64,000 nt of DNA from positions 41,622,106-41,686,105 of the forward strand of contig CM071573.1 of assembly GCA_036426205.1 (NCBI GenBank), given 5' to 3'. The position numbers and the translations under genes were made by a program. Numbering within the stretch: position 1 is the first letter of the stretch; every line of letters begins with the position of its first letter. Under the pieces are notes generated by a model. The model worked only from the letters and a program-made list of their open reading frames with translations, ran no database searches and had not been told where the DNA came from. The DNA is from Ascaphus truei (lineage: Eukaryota > Chordata > Amphibia > Anura > Ascaphidae). Below are positions 13,113 through 27,200 of the stretch, in pieces.

Positions 13113-14760
13113 ATTAAACCCATATTTGCTTCAAACCCACAAGTTGAGCAAGTTATGCCCACACATGCCAAGTTTCTCACCAGATTTTCCTTGCGTGGTA
13201 TGCACGATATCCCAGCTGCACCTGCAGTATCTTTCACATAAGCAAAAGGGAGCACAAGCGAGAGATTAATGGAAAATAGAGCAGGAAAGGTGTGAAATTG
13301 AAGGCTCAGAGACATCTACCACACACATTGAGAGCCATGTTAATAATTTTATGTATGACCCAGAGTGCCTAGTCCTAAAATATTGTTCCAGCATGAGGTT
13401 TGTATCCTTTGGAATGTGTGTGTTGGATGTGAATATCATTGTGTTGTCAGTGTTTAGACATGGAGTTACAAGCTGCAATGACTCCCAGGGATAAACCGCT
13501 TTGGATTCTTAGGTGGAAAGTTCATCGTAACAATGATAAATCAGATTCATAGCCCCTTCATCAGGAACACAAAGGGGCTGTTTCATCTTTAGAAAGCACC
13601 TACAGCGACCCTCCACAGATTTGGGCAGGGAGAAAAAGGGACTTGTTATAGAATAAATGGCGAGGCCAGGGAAAGGGTTTTTAAGATCCTCGCAGCACTG
13701 TCGAGCTTAACTCATGTGTTATCAAAGAGGTTGCAATACTGGTCATAAAAACTCACCGATAAAATCCCAATTGCACGAATGTGGACTATTATCCTACTCA
13801 CTTAACCAGAGGCTTATAATCTCAATTTATACAGCCACTCTAATACCTGTAACGTCACAAATGACATCATACACCTAAGATGGCACTCTCCCGAAATATG
13901 AGGAATGTAAGGATCACTCCATTACTTAGAGAAATATTCCAAAGAGTATGTGTACATAACATCGTGAGGCTATCCATAAAATACCACTGCTTTCCAACTC
14001 TTCAGTAGACAATAACTGGAATATCCCACCTGAAACATGCTCAATCCATATAAAGAGGGGAGCCCAAGAACGTAAAAAGTTGTTGAAATGGTCAGCTAAT
14101 TTGGCAAATGAATGGAAATGCAGATCCCTAAAGCAAACAATGGTGAATACCAAATAATTACTTAAGGCCGTTATAATCCTGAAAATGACAGACCGCACGG
14201 CTCAACAACAAATTGCTGGATTGCAATAAAACTTCACATACCTAGCACGACGCGCGCACAGACACTAACTGCAGGGCGACAGACAACAGAACAGACATGG
14301 GAATTTGTTTTCTGCAGGCGACGGCCGCGTCACGTGAGCGGTTCAGCCAATAAGAGCGAAACTCTCGTGGCCACGCCTCCGTCATCTCCGGTTGCCCCTG
14401 AATGCAGTGCAGGTTTTGGGCGTGTGCATCACGCGCCTAACCGGAGCTGGTATAATCCAAGACCAAGACTTGTTTACGGAATCACCAACAGGTAAGATGG
14501 CATGCATAGGTGACTTTTCTACAAATTCTGAACATGAGGCGCCACAAATGATGGGTAACGGGACACTACAGATCTCTGGTGGTAAAGGCATGAGACTATT
14601 AGCTTAAAGATGTTTCAGTAGCTATAATATATAGGTGAGGGAAAGACATGACCAATCGTCATCCTGCAAACGTTGCCTGTTCAGCACAGCTCGAGTAGAC
14701 GCAGTACCCGGTATTCAGACGCTCTACAACCCATAATGTTTATACAACTATAGGATATAC
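13113..14760. other. intergenic, no gene seen
   Basis: Short frames only. A CpG-rich patch at 14250-14400 shares GGTTCAGCCAATAAGAGCGA with 47336, so it is a dispersed repeat rather than a promoter specific to this locus. Confidence 0.4.
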
Positions 14761-14974
14761 CAGGGGTGCGCAATCTTTCCCCGCCTGCGACCCCCTCCCT
14801 TACCTTGTCTGCGGCATTAAATGACGCCACGGGGTCACGTGACCCTGCGGCATCATTTGGCGTTGCCGAAGACAAGGTAAGGATAGTTGCAGAGGCCTCA
14901 CCCAATCCCCCGGCATTTAATTTAAACGCCTTGGGGAAGAGCGCGGGGCCTCTGCCACCGCCGCGCCCCCCCAG
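14761..14974 (+). mobile_element. hAT-like MITE family C (CAGNGGTGCGCAA end), copy 1
   Basis: Starts CAGGGGTGCGCAATC, contains TGGCGTCATTT-like and CGGCATTTAA blocks, ends CCCCCCCAG. Flanks GGATATAC (left) and TGATATAC (14975-14982) are a 7-of-8 target-site duplication. Confidence 0.8.
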
Positions 14975-15878
14975 TGATATACTTTGCAGAGGTAAAAGGT
15001 GGTAAAGTTTGAAAAGCAGAGGAGGAAGGTTGTATGGACATGATTCAAAAGGTCAGAGGGTGGGAGACAAATGAAAAGTCCTACGTCAAAGTTTTTGAAA
15101 GCATGGAAACAAACACTCAACGCAACAATGCAAAGAAGCAATGGAATTCAAAGTGGGTGAGAAGAGCTGTGGCATGCAGGTAGGGCACTTCTGCACACAG
15201 TTCGCTTCAAGTAGGCTCCAGCCATGTCAGACATAATGGTATAAAATTATAAGTCAAAACACTTGCATTGCTTTAAAGCAGGCGTTCCCGAACTACTCAC
15301 TTTGAACGCCCGTCTGGTTTCCCTTGGAGGGGCAGATACACCAGTAAAAACATAGGACCGGATGAGTATTTTGCTGATGAAGTAGAGTCCATCTACGAAA
15401 TGCGTAGGGTTCCTGTCCACTTCAGTTAATATCTGACTTTGAAGTGGTTTCTCCACATCACCATTCAATACTCCGTGTATGATACAAAGCCGGTTTGACC
15501 CACATCGATTGGCTGCCTAACCAGTGACGACACTGGTGACGTCAGCGGCTTTAGTATAGAGACGCAGGAGTTTTTGATTCAGGCTGGATGCCGGGTGAGT
15601 GGGAGCTTGTCCATAACCATGAGACCTATTACGGACATTATACAGCCGTGAGAAACGGTTACCTACCGGAAAGCATTGATCGAGATACAGGGAAAAAGGA
15701 CGTCCATCTCCATTAACCCAGGAGCGGATTCTCATGCAGGCGATCGGAGAGCCACTGTGTGCCGAGCGGATTCTTGTGCTGATGATCGGAGAGCTGCTGT
15801 GCACCGTATGGTAACATGTACCCAAAATGTAAAGCTTGAGTTAACTGTATTGGATGTACGTGCAATACTTACCCTTAT

Positions 15879-16208
15879 TACAGGCATACCCCGCATTAAT
15901 GTACGTCCAGAGCATGTATGTAAAGCGAAAATGTACTTAAAGTGAAGCACTACCTTTTTCCCCCCACTTATTGATGCTTCGGTACAGGTATTGCTGTTCA
16001 GGACGTGCTGAAAGGCGCATGCGCGAGCAGCCGTTTGCCTATTGGGTGAGGGGAATCAGCGCATCACTACTACGGCGGTCTGTAGGGCAGAATAAGTGTC
16101 CATAGTTGCGAAGTAAGTGTAACTACACAGGGATGTGGGGTTATTGAAATGATGTCCTTACTCGAGTGTACTTAAAGCGAGTGTCCTTAAACCGGGGTAT
16201 GCCTGCAC
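15879..16208 (-). mobile_element. TA-flanked MITE family B, copy 2 (inverted)
   Basis: TACAGGCATACCCCGC at the left and CCGGGGTATGCCTGCA at the right. The inside is the reverse complement of copy 1, including GCCGTTTGCCTATTGGG. Confidence 0.87.
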
Positions 16209-17390
16209 ATTGTTCATTTAATATAAATTTACTATACAATGAGAGTTGTGCGCTGTCTTTTCTCTCTTTTCCGGGTGGGGAGACTGATCTCCAGAGCTGA
16301 AATTCATGTGGTTAAGAGCGGGGGGACTTCCTAGGTATAACACCGTTAAAAAGAAAACGTCCAAAAAATAAATAAATTCTTAGAAAAGCTGCCGGAATTG
16401 CTGCTTTAATGATGCAAGCCCACAGTCAACTAGAAAACAGCATTTAAGTCTAACTGGGTTCTCTAAATTAATAGCAACGTTTTGGCTGCTTTCATTTTTT
16501 GGGGGAAATTAGTTACAAGTTACATTTTGTAGGCACCTCTGAATGGGGAAGTGTTTGTCAATCAAGTGTTTTCTTTACCTGAATCAAACCCGGTCCTGAT
16601 CAGGAACCAATAGAGAGAAGGTGGAGTACAAGCTCCTGCTGATCACAGTGACATCACACAAATGGGAGCCGTCAGATGAAATCAAACCCCTCCCAAGTCT
16701 TACTTTTAAGAAATTTTAAGACATGATACATGACAAATTTATCACTCTCTGAATGAGGGTCTCTCTAAAGAGGAATGGCCATCCAAAATATTAAATATGC
16801 TACCGAGACTAAATCAGCTTGTTATGAGAACTGCAACTGAATACAAAACGACTTCAGAAAAAAATCACACAAAACATGGACGTTGCGACTTGCGTGAAAC
16901 TTTTTTATCAAGTAGAATGGGCCTCCGTGTTAACTAGTAGAAATAAAGCGGTTACGCCAGTAAACAAGTCTACAAAATGTTTGTGGAGATTGTATCTAAA
17001 GATATTCAAGGTACCATTTCAAGATAATCAAAAAGGAGGCACGGGAGGTGGGTGGTTCTGAAACTTTTAATCTATAAATGTTAGAAAGACAGAAGATTAT
17101 CCTGTCAGGAACTTTCCTTAAAAAAGGTGCAATCACTGTGATTGCCAAAAGACAACGAGACATTTTGAAAGCAACTTATTACTGACTTTGTTAAACAATC
17201 GTAATATTTAAAGCAGACATTTGGCTGTTCTGGTTTTAACAGGACCTTCAAATGGAGAGATGTTCATCAAATGTTTACACAACCTCCAGTCCACCCAGTT
17301 CTATGGCTAATAAAGAGAAGGGAAGGATAGAGGGGGATTTACCCCTGCAAGCACAGTGATACACAAAGCAAAAATAAATAGCTAGACTTG

Positions 17391-17495
17391 CAGGGGTGGC
17401 CAACTCCACTCCTCGAGTGCCACCAACAGGTCTTCAGGACACCTCTGCACCACCTGTGCTGAAACAGGGATATCCTGAAAACCTGACCAGTTGGT
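17391..17495. mobile_element. palindromic MITE family A, copy 6 (right end truncated)
   Basis: Starts CAGGGGTGGCCAACTCCA and carries CACCTGTGCTGAAACAGGGA; the second half stops after GACCAGTTGG. Confidence 0.75.
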
Positions 17496-19390
17496 GCCCA
17501 TCTCTAAGCTATAGGAAAATGATCGATGATAATCACCTTTATTGTACGTGATACACATGGCACTTAGTTTGTTCATTTTGGTCATAGGAGCCTTTAAAGT
17601 GGAAATTATAACATTGGGTTAACGCTTAAAAACGCAAGGTGAAGACAAACAACAAACTAACAAACTCAACAAACTAACCTTCCTTGGGTTAAATTACGAT
17701 TTTAACCCTACCACCCACTCACTGGGAGGCATATCCGGCTGCGTGTATGAAATAATCTATAGAACAGGCCACAGACAAACATGAAACAATAACAAAAAAA
17801 ACGTCTAACAAGTGAAGCATTTGGTAGAACTGGCTGGTTATACATTAAAAAAATAATAAATTATTCCTAATTTACTCCAGTGGAAAAATTATGCCTGGCT
17901 TTTACGAAAGTCACTTCAGGACTCAAAATAATGGGATATTTTCATGGCTAAATTTGGTGATCTTTAGCCCTCAGTATTCTGAAGGTTTGGGGGGGTCACA
18001 AAGAAAATATGCAGGCCCACTCACGTGGTCTAGGTCTTTGCTGTGCCTTAGTATGAAACTAAAGAAGAATAACTTATGTACACATTTTAATTACCCAAAT
18101 CCATGGTCAGCATTTTCTGTACCATGATCCCAAAAACAAGAATGAAAGAGCCAAGGAAATGTGCAGAGACCAACCCAGGTGCTAATTGCAGGCGAGAGGT
18201 CTAGAACACATTTTATTCATGTACCTGGACACTGAATTGGGTATAGGAACCCTTTATATTCAACCTACCACAAAATACCTCCCCCAAAAATGTCACAACT
18301 AAAGAATTTGTCAAATGTAAATTCTGGTTTCTAACAAGAGGTGCAAAAAAAACTTTTAAAATCCCTTGTCCCTCCTATAAGGCTTTAAGTGCACAACTAT
18401 TAATTCCCGTGTTTTAAATACAAATAATTAGTAACATGCGAGGGAAAAACTCAGGAAACACAGGCACTTATGCAATGGTGGCTCTATCGTGAATTCTCTT
18501 TGGCAACAAATTTACAAGACTAGGACTTGCCTTCCTGACTAGAGAGAGGTGTATCTTTTGCCCAAATTTGTGAATCATGTGAAATTTTCATGGTTTGCAA
18601 ATGAAGGAGATAAGGAAATTAGCCTAGTTCAAATTGGATTCTTGCATATTTAAACATCTGCTTTTACAGGTCTCTCTCCACATGTTGTATAGATGAATAT
18701 TTTGGGTGTTATACAAGTCAACGGTCAGTCTACAAACGAGACTTCTCGCTCGTCAAAATCCGGTACATTGTCAAATTGTGCCCAAACTTAGTCTAAAAGT
18801 TTCTCGTGAATTATATATTAAAAAAAAAAAAATTCCCCCCTCTTTCTAATTTTTGAGCTTTTGAAATGGAACAAAAACAAACAAACATCGGCAAACCAAA
18901 TTTGTCTAAGTCCATACGTCTCTATCAGACACAAGGAAATATAGCAAAACATGCATGCTGAATCTACCATTAACCATTCTAGAAATGTAATTACTGCACT
19001 GTTGGCAAAAAAAGGCTTGGTGATTATTCCAGGACTGTGCATGTGGTCTTATTACAAACTCAGGACCATGCGACCACACAGCATTTTGAACCGAGAAGAT
19101 CAGAAGACACGCTCTGACCACAATACACATTATTACACGCACTATATAATTCCTGGAGAGGCTATACTCCTTTGACACTCAAGTTCACCTATTTTGAACA
19201 TTTTCAATCTGTTTTACATTTTTTTTTACCGCGCCCACCACAAGTTTGCAAGTTGGAACGCTCCGGATGTAATTTTTGGGGAAAAATGGAAATATGCCGG
19301 AAAAAGGTCCGAATCTCACAACGGGACAACTTAGTTTCACATTTAGGAAATATGATTAATTCCTTTCTAGTAAAATTTGAAATTTTACAC
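17496..19390. other. intergenic, no gene seen
   Basis: AT-rich DNA with short chance frames on both strands and no recognisable repeat; homopolymer A run near 18821-18832. Confidence 0.45.
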
Positions 19391-19395
19391 ACACG

Positions 19396-19570
19396 CACCA
19401 TACCATTGGAATCTCCGGTTCTGGTCGGTATCCCCATGGCTGGGATACTGGTACCACATAATGGGGCCTGTAAATTGGGAAGCAGGGGGTCTCGGGATTC
19501 AGCGCCAGAGACCCCCTGCTATACTGTGTTATCAAAACAAAATAAAAGCTGCGCATTCGCCTGTTAAGAG
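19396..19570. mobile_element. fragment of TTAA-type MITE family D
   Basis: Shares GGAAGCAGGGGGTCTCG...GCCAGAGACCCCCTGCT and AAAATAAAAGCTGC with the better copies at 27097 and 49755. The left end is missing. Confidence 0.55.
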
Positions 19571-19890
19571 GTGCGCAGGTAGATTAAGTCTCACTCAGTG
19601 CACGTCTCAGACAGGTGCGGCTGGGTACGATTCACACAGCGCGAGTCCCATTCAAACGCAGGGACCCCCGCTGTGTTAATCCGATGGGCCATTACTATGG
19701 GCTATGGACTGTCCCCGATTTGCAGAATGTGCTCCTTCCCGCGGACGCTGGGCCATAAGGAAAGACTCCATCTGTACAAGGCTACATCTCCCTAATGAAG
19801 AGGCTCCAAGTTAGCCATGAAACAGTGGATTTTCTTATTTTTTGTATGCAGTAATGTACCTTTTGTTGACTTACTTGATGTGCGGCGTCT

Positions 19891-20077
19891 TCGGCTGCGC
19901 TTATAGTGCCGGCGACAGCGACGTCGCTTCAAAACAAATGTATTGAAGCCGTCGCATGCGCTTATAGTAAGCGCGGCGGATTGGCCGCAGTCGCTGGAAA
20001 TCAAGTGAATTTGATATTTCCAGCGACCGCAGGGTGACGTCACCATTGCTGTCGACGGCACTATAAGCGCAGCCTTA
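19891..20077. mobile_element. GC-rich foldback MITE family E, copy 1
   Basis: GGCTGCGCTTATAGTGCCG at the left and CGGCACTATAAGCGCAGCC at the right are exact inverted ends. Internal GCTGGAAAT...ATTTCCAGC arms also pair. A related copy is at 47514. Confidence 0.85.
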
Positions 20078-20722
20078 GTTTGCAGTCCTTTAGATCCAGG
20101 TGAACTGTGTGTTTATCTATTACCTTATGACGTATGCAATTGCCATGCCTTTTGTGGTTTAAAATATGGTGCAGTGTCTCAGATCTATCTAGCACAATGC
20201 TTTTGACAGTCTACTTTCCAATGAACATTACAGTAACTATTACAATAGTTGCCTTCACAGCAAGACTCCTACCCCTCAAACACATCTTCACAGACACGAA
20301 CAATGCAATGCCATCACAACCTACAGTAATGCCCATTTCTTATCAATGAGCATGTCAATAGGACTGTTACGTTTTAAGGTGCATTGTGTTGTGATATGTT
20401 GCGATACTCGGCATCAAAACCACGTCATCAAATCCTATGGAAATGTGATATTCTGCAGAATATATGTTATCTGGGGGAACACTATGACATGCTACATCTG
20501 CAGTAATCTTCCATACAACAAGCAGCAATCTTCCTCCTGTCCAATGGTTTAGCTTTCTGAATCAGAGCAGGGACACCTTTATACACCTCCAGCACACCCT
20601 CACCTTGTACGAACAGCGTTGGGAATTTAAAATGCCCATAACCAGATAATTGACACAAAACATTGAGCTACATGGCTGTCATCTTAAAAAGGGGGCAACA
20701 TTTTGCCTTGGAAATATTAAAC

Positions 20723-20728
20723 TTTAAT
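20723..20728 (-). promoter_or_regulatory. candidate poly(A) signal ATTAAA of TDRD1
   Basis: The common variant hexamer ATTAAA occurs on the minus strand about 445 bases after the stop codon. No AATAAA is closer. It would give a 3' UTR of about 0.46 kb. This is inference from position alone. Confidence 0.35.
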
Positions 20729-21085
20729 CTATGATTGGGATCAAGGCTGGAGCTTCCTAGTCTCCCCCCCTCTCCCCACACCGCAAGGACATGGCTACCT
20801 TACAGAAATTTCTCAAGGTGGCAGGTGCAACTCTTTGAATAGCAATGTGATGGAGACCCCCTCCAACTGCAAAAGGGTCAATCATTTGTATTTCCATAGC
20901 AATGGGTCACTGGCCCTCAGATATTTTTCCTTTATGGAAGCTAAAATCCCACAGGTATCGTCCTTTGGGGTGTCTAACTTGTTTGTGATCTTGCACGCCA
21001 CTTAAAACTAGCATAGATTGGTTGAGGCTCATAGGTACACAAGTGAAGCCCTTGCAGTTTGAAACGTATATTATCCTGTCAAAGC

Positions 21086-21194
21086 GGCGTGGCTTATTTC
21101 TGTAGATCACTCGCTGTAAATGGTGGCGTGGCTTATTTCTGTAGATCGTTCGCTGTAAATGGCGGCGTGGCTTATTTCTGTAGATCGTTCGCTG
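21086..21194 (-). repeat. 39-bp tandem repeat, ~2.8 copies, spanning the TDRD1 stop codon
   Basis: The unit starts at 21086, 21125 and 21164, exactly 39 bp apart, with few differences. In the TDRD1 sense each unit carries ATCTACAGAAATAAGCC, i.e. the last codons and the stop. Since 39 is a multiple of three, the copies are in frame and act as two spare stops in the 3' UTR. Confidence 0.95.
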
Positions 21195-21240
21195 TGTGCT
21201 GGTTCAGGTAGTGCTGGAGAATCTTTTCCAATTTCTCAAC
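21172..21240 (-). CDS. TDRD1: TDRD1 exon 24 (last coding exon, stop at 21172-21174)
   Basis: After the acceptor TCATTTCTACAG it encodes [20 protein letters not shown] then QK and TAA. It is an amphipathic helix like the C-terminus of mammalian TDRD1. The last eight codons lie inside the first copy, in transcript order, of a 39-bp tandem triplication, so the protein end is set by the repeat. Confidence 0.88.
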   Translation of the reverse strand, partial: VEKLEKILQHYLNQHTANDLQK

Positions 21241-24200
21241 CTGTAGAAATGACAAAAAAAAATTGAAAGCCAGGCAGCTATTACCCTGTTCACGGTTTGT
21301 GGCATGCTAGGTTTTTAGTGGAATTTTCAGCAAACGGTGTTTCTTCCACGCGGAGGTTCCAGGAAATGCTAAACCTATTAAAAATCGGGAGAAAGGTATT
21401 ACCTTAATTTAAAAATGAATACTCCATTTATACACTAGAAACTAAAAGGTATTAGATCAGCTTTAAACTACAATTCTGTATACCTCATCGCACATCTTCA
21501 CAACCATTTATACCTTAATACAGTGGTGCACCAACTGGGGGGCATGCCCCCCCATGGAGATATTCTGGGGGTGGGGGCACAGTGGTTACAGAGGCCCCAC
21601 GTTTCCCCGAAGGCATTTAAATTGCCAGGGGACCGCGCAAAGCCTCTACCTTCCCATCGACGTGATGATGGTGCGTTGCCATGTCAACGTGCCGGCACAT
21701 GACCCTGCGGCGTCATTTGCTGTGCCCAAGCTATAGGCCCATATCGCTGATCAACACCGATTTTAAACGATTTGCAAAAATACAAGCAACACGCCTAAAT
21801 AAAGCGCTGAACACACCGACAGGCCTCGGACAATATTCGTAGAAATCATAAATATAATCCATAAAAGCAACAGGAGCCAAAGCCCGAACCGGATTCTGGG
21901 ACTAGACGCAGAGAAGGCCTTCGATAGGTTAGCTTGGCCCTTCATGTTAGAGTAATGAATAAAATGGGAATATACAAAGGCTTTATCAAGTGAGTACAAG
22001 CATATCTAAACCAGACAGCTACGGTGCGAACCTCAGGCTATACCTCAGCTCCATTCCAAATTACAAATGGCACCCGACAAGGATGCCCCCTGTCCCAACT
22101 GCTGTTTACACTGTGTAAAGAGTCTAGCAGCCAAAACTAGGGGGGAATCACACAATAGAGGGAGTAACAATAGGTGATAGAGAATACAAGGTGTGCCTGT
22201 TAGCAGACAATGTTCCGCTATCACGCACAAACCCCAAAAAGTCATACGAAAATTACTCGTAGAAGAAATTGGCATACATTCAAATTTAAAAAAAAAAAAA
22301 AAAACACTAAGTCAGAGGCCCTAAGCCTACATATCTCGGCAGAGGACAATTTAACGTTGACGCAACAATTCCCCATAAAATGGAAGTCAGATAAGATCAA
22401 ATATCTGGGATTTTATATAACAGGGACATATGATAGTCATTTTTAAAGATGTGAAAAAAGATTTAAGGACCTTTGACAGACATCAATTATCATGGACAGG
22501 CAGAATAGCATCGGGGAAAACGAACACACTACCCAGGACACTGTATCTATCCCAGGTACTACCTGTTACAGTTCCACAAAAATATATTAGAGCTAGAAAA
22601 GGAAATAAAGTTTATATGGCATGGCAGAAAGAAAAAAGTAATGGGGCTTACCAACAAGACTAGGGGGCATTTCTCAAGCAGACCTAATGAAATATTATGA
22701 AGCGGCCAGGTTAAGGCCCCATGTATACTGGTCAATGGAGGAGGGTATAAGACCATGGGTAGACATAGAAAGAGCAGAAGCCCAGACGAAAGACATGGCG
22801 ATGATACTATGGTTAAGGAGAGAGACGAGGCCAGAGACCATCAAAACGCAACCAGTGATCTCACATTCCCTAAAGCTATGGGATAAACTTTGCAGAGTTA
22901 AATCTGTCTCATCTGTTCCCTCACACCGACCCCAATTCTGTCCAACCCAGAGTTCGCCCCGGCCCTCCAAATCGAAAGCATACAAAATATGGAGAGAAAA
23001 CGGCTTGGAGACTCTGGGATGTGGTAAAATCAGACAGGACAAAAACATTCAAGGAAATAAAGGAGGAGTTTGACCTACCAGACATACATCTGTACCTATA
23101 TTTTCAGATAAGACACTATGTCACTTCAATACAACCCGCACAGGATGTTTTTAAACCACTAACTATTTTCGAGAAACTGTACTCAGCTAGGCTATATCAT
23201 AAAGGAACTATAGCACAACTATACCAGACTCTGGTCACACAGAAAGTCAAGCTACCAAGTAAAAACAATCTAGACTGGGAAAATTATATTGGGCAGGTGC
23301 TGGAGAGAGATGAGTGGACGGAAATATATGAGAGCTCATTAAGATCATCTAGGAGCTCGGCAGTCCGAAAAATAAATCTCAAGATATTACAAAGGTGGTA
23401 TTACACCCCAGCCAGAATCCACTCATTCTTTCCAGCTACCTCCCCCCTATGTTGGCGCAACTATGGCCAAATTGACACATAAAACATATTTGGTGGACCT
23501 GTCTGAAGAGAGCAATATTCTGGAGAAAAATTAAAAAACTAATAAAGAGAATCCTGGGACTGGACTGCCCACGGAATATAGAGACAGTACCAGTTTAATC
23601 CAGGATAGTTATGAGGGATATCTGAAGATATGAGTACTCCTGGTAAGCTAATGTGTAAACGTTCTATTCATTTTATATCTAGCCAGTAAATGTGTCTGTA
23701 ATATGAACCAAGCCAAAATGCAAATGTATGTGTAATAAAGTATAAATGTATGCACTGGGAACAAAGTCAAGATGGAAATGTACTCTCACCCCCACCTTTT
23801 TTTTTCTTTTGTACCCCTTCCCCCACCCCCCCTCTCCTAAATAAAACTTGTAAAAAAAGAATAAAATACAAGTTAAAAAAAAATAAAAAAAATAAAGGGG
23901 ACTTTGGACTGTGAAATCTGGGCTGGAAATGACCACGATGGCTAGAGTTAAAATTTCATGTAAATCAAGGGAAGCACGAGACAACCATTCGAGATCCCAT
24001 CCTACTCAAATGTAGGAGAGTCTGTGTGGCAGCTCTCTCGTGTAGCGTCCTTTAAATCACTGGACCATGCTGGTAACGCTGACAAACAACCTGTCCTCGC
24101 CTTTACTCCAAGACATTCCACGCACCACAAGCAATTATCCGAGCAAACAGATGTTCAAGCTCATTAATGTGGAAGAGGCACATGGCTGCATGCCCAAGCA

Positions 24201-27200
24201 TAGCGTTCCGCAAAGGGGAAGGGGAGATACATACCCACTGAGGAGGCTCAGAAGATAAGAAAAGGGTCTAGACAGAATTTTGGGAAATTCAAAACAGTCA
24301 CTACCTTTAGGTTTGCATTATAACTGGACTGCATTAACCCTGTCTGTGCTGTGAACAAAATCCAATGGAGAAACACCTACCTGTGTCAACCTTTTATTCC
24401 ACTTAATCACCAATGTTTCATAACTACAGTATTTGAAGGTTTGACACTAAACAATCACACCGAGTTTGAAGCCGGAGAGTCTGGTTCAAATGCAGGTATC
24501 TGTTCATGTGACCTTGGGCAAGTCATTGGGCAAGTCACTTTATCTCCCTTTGCCTAAGGCAACAATTTTTTTTTATAGATTGTGTCTCTACTAACTAATG
24601 TACAGCACCCTGGATACGGGTGCTATATAAATGTTATAAATAAATTATGCATTTCATGTTGTGCCATTATCAGAACTCTATATTAATCATTATCCTCTTA
24701 ATAACATTCTTTTTCAAGTCTCAACTTTGTACATAATTTTGCCTATACATTTGATAGACTGTTAAACTAAGATAGATCCTGTGTTTCAGCCAACACAAAT
24801 TCCTGTATGATGTACTTTCACAATTAAACCCTTTACCACCTTCACTATTGATGGAATAAATGGTCTGGCTGCCATTATGTAAGAAAAATTCATTAAATAG
24901 TTTATACTGTGGTCACCTCCTCCAAAATAGGTAAACAAAAAAAATGTACATCGAAAAATAAAGATGGGATTATATCGTAATTTAATACATTGCAAACAAA
25001 CAAGGAGTTATTGGACTTATGCATTGCAATATAAAACTTTACGCACTGTATGTGTGCAGTATATGTACGTATTTCAAAGCTGGCAGCAAATGTGTTAATA
25101 TAGTTACATGTCACAGGGTTCCCCACGAGCAGAGCAGGGAAGGGAGACAGATGCATCCCCAAAGAAGTGTATCCATCTGGCGTCACAGTCTACAACAGGG
25201 GTGCACAAGTTTTTTTGCTGCGCCCCGTGTCCCGGCACCTGCGCTCGCGCCCCCCCCCCCCTCGCCTCTCGAGTGACCCAGCGTCAAATGACGCCGAGTG
25301 TCACGTGACATGACCCCACAGCGTCAACGCCACGTTCTCATGGCGACGTGACCAGAAGCCGGCTGAATCCCGGTAAGTTGAGGTGGCATAGGCCTTGCGC
25401 TGTCCCCGGCATTTAAGTTAAATGCCTCAGGGAAGAGCGCAGGGCCTCTGCAACCGCCCGCCCCCCCCCCCCCCCAGTTTGCGCACCACTGATCTACAAT
25501 GACCCAATCGTGTGGCTCTGTAGGTTATGTGATGTAACTAGTAATAGAACATGGGAGAACCTCCCCAGTAAATCTGCTCGGTACTTATTACTCACCCGCA
25601 TTCGGAGATCACGGCAGCAGCACGCATTGTCTCGCTCTGAGAATAAAAGATGGGAAATATTGAACAATAATAATTATATTATTATATAACAATAATTATT
25701 GAACAATAGTTAGAAAAATAAATAATAAACCTCTATTTGTATCTTAGACTTTATCAGGCACCAAACTGTTATTTGTTAACAAAAGAAACGCTATTTGGCC
25801 GCATTATAATTTGCTGCAATGTTTTTTTTAAGGAGATTATGTTGCACAGATTATAGTTTAAGAATAAGGAGCCCCAGATGTAATGTGCAGCTTTCCCCAC
25901 AACGAAACCCTTCCCAGAGGGGTCTCTGTCGATGTGAATACAGGGGGGAGGGGGGGGGGTAAAGATATACGAGTGGCTTGTGTCTTGACCCTTGGCAGCC
26001 CAGGAAATTGCAAAGCTAAACTCAAACCATTACTGTCCATTTTTAATGATTTGATGGACATTTATCAAGGATTGCTACTTGTGAAGCAACAAACCCACCT
26101 GAATTGGACATGTACGCACGCACGTTTTACAGCTTTGAAAAGGGGGGAAAGAGGGGGTGTGAGAGATTATCGTTTGAAGCTAAAGAGCACTATTGTTAGC
26201 GGTGTGGACCCGCGTTCCTGAGATGTATTTAAGTCGCCGTGTAGTAGGATGCTGCAATGGATGATGGTGCAGCCTTATATTGGGCACGAGGCGCAAGGTT
26301 TGGTGATTATTTCGTTTTCCCTGGAAGCTCACAGCTCACACCCCCGTCAACCCCCGGTCCTCCCTCACAAAGGTCAGATTGCCACCTTACCCATTGTGAT
26401 GTTTTAGAGGAAGCTGTGTCAGACACGTGAATGCACACGGGCGTCTTCACTTTGACAGCTTTTAAAAACACAAAAAGGGGGGCTCTGAACACAAACTGCT
26501 TCCTTCAAACTCAAGAGGAAAGCAATGGGACACTAAGGCAGTCTGCTCAATACCCGGAGCTATTACCTTGGCATGCACTGTCCCTGGAGGTGGAGTTGCT
26601 GTGCTTGGCCAGGCCGTCACTGACTAGTTTTTCATCCACATGCAAAACCCCAGTTTCCTGATGCTTTTCCACAGACACGGAGTGGATATCGGCATTTAGC
26701 GACAGTACAGTGATGGTGACATCCACGCCCAGCAGCAGCGTCGTTAACAGTTCTGAAGCTGCTGGAGACCACTCCTTGGAAACTGGCACCACGCCTGGGA
26801 AAACAATGCTGCCGTGTGTCATTCCAATAGGACACCACAGGAGTGTGGTTACCAAAGTAGTAATACAAAACACGTACAGCTCCTTCCTCATTTTACCTCA
26901 AAATTAGTATTACACACAAACACTAGCCGTCTGAAAACCTTAGGTTTCAACCAGCAGCAGACAACATAACTGGCTCACCCGAGTATCTTAAACAGTTCCA
27001 GGGCTTGCAAACCCTTCTTCGGGTGTGAAATCCAGCGTTAAGGTTCATTGTGGCACGCCGATTGGGTTACCATGAAACCCTCTATTTTCAAAAGTATTAA
27101 AGCAGCAATTAGTTTCTTTTTTTTTCTTAGTAGGGGCTGCCGGGATCTCTATTGAGTTTAACGGTCCTGGTCACACGGGCCAATAAGGAAGTGGCACTGG

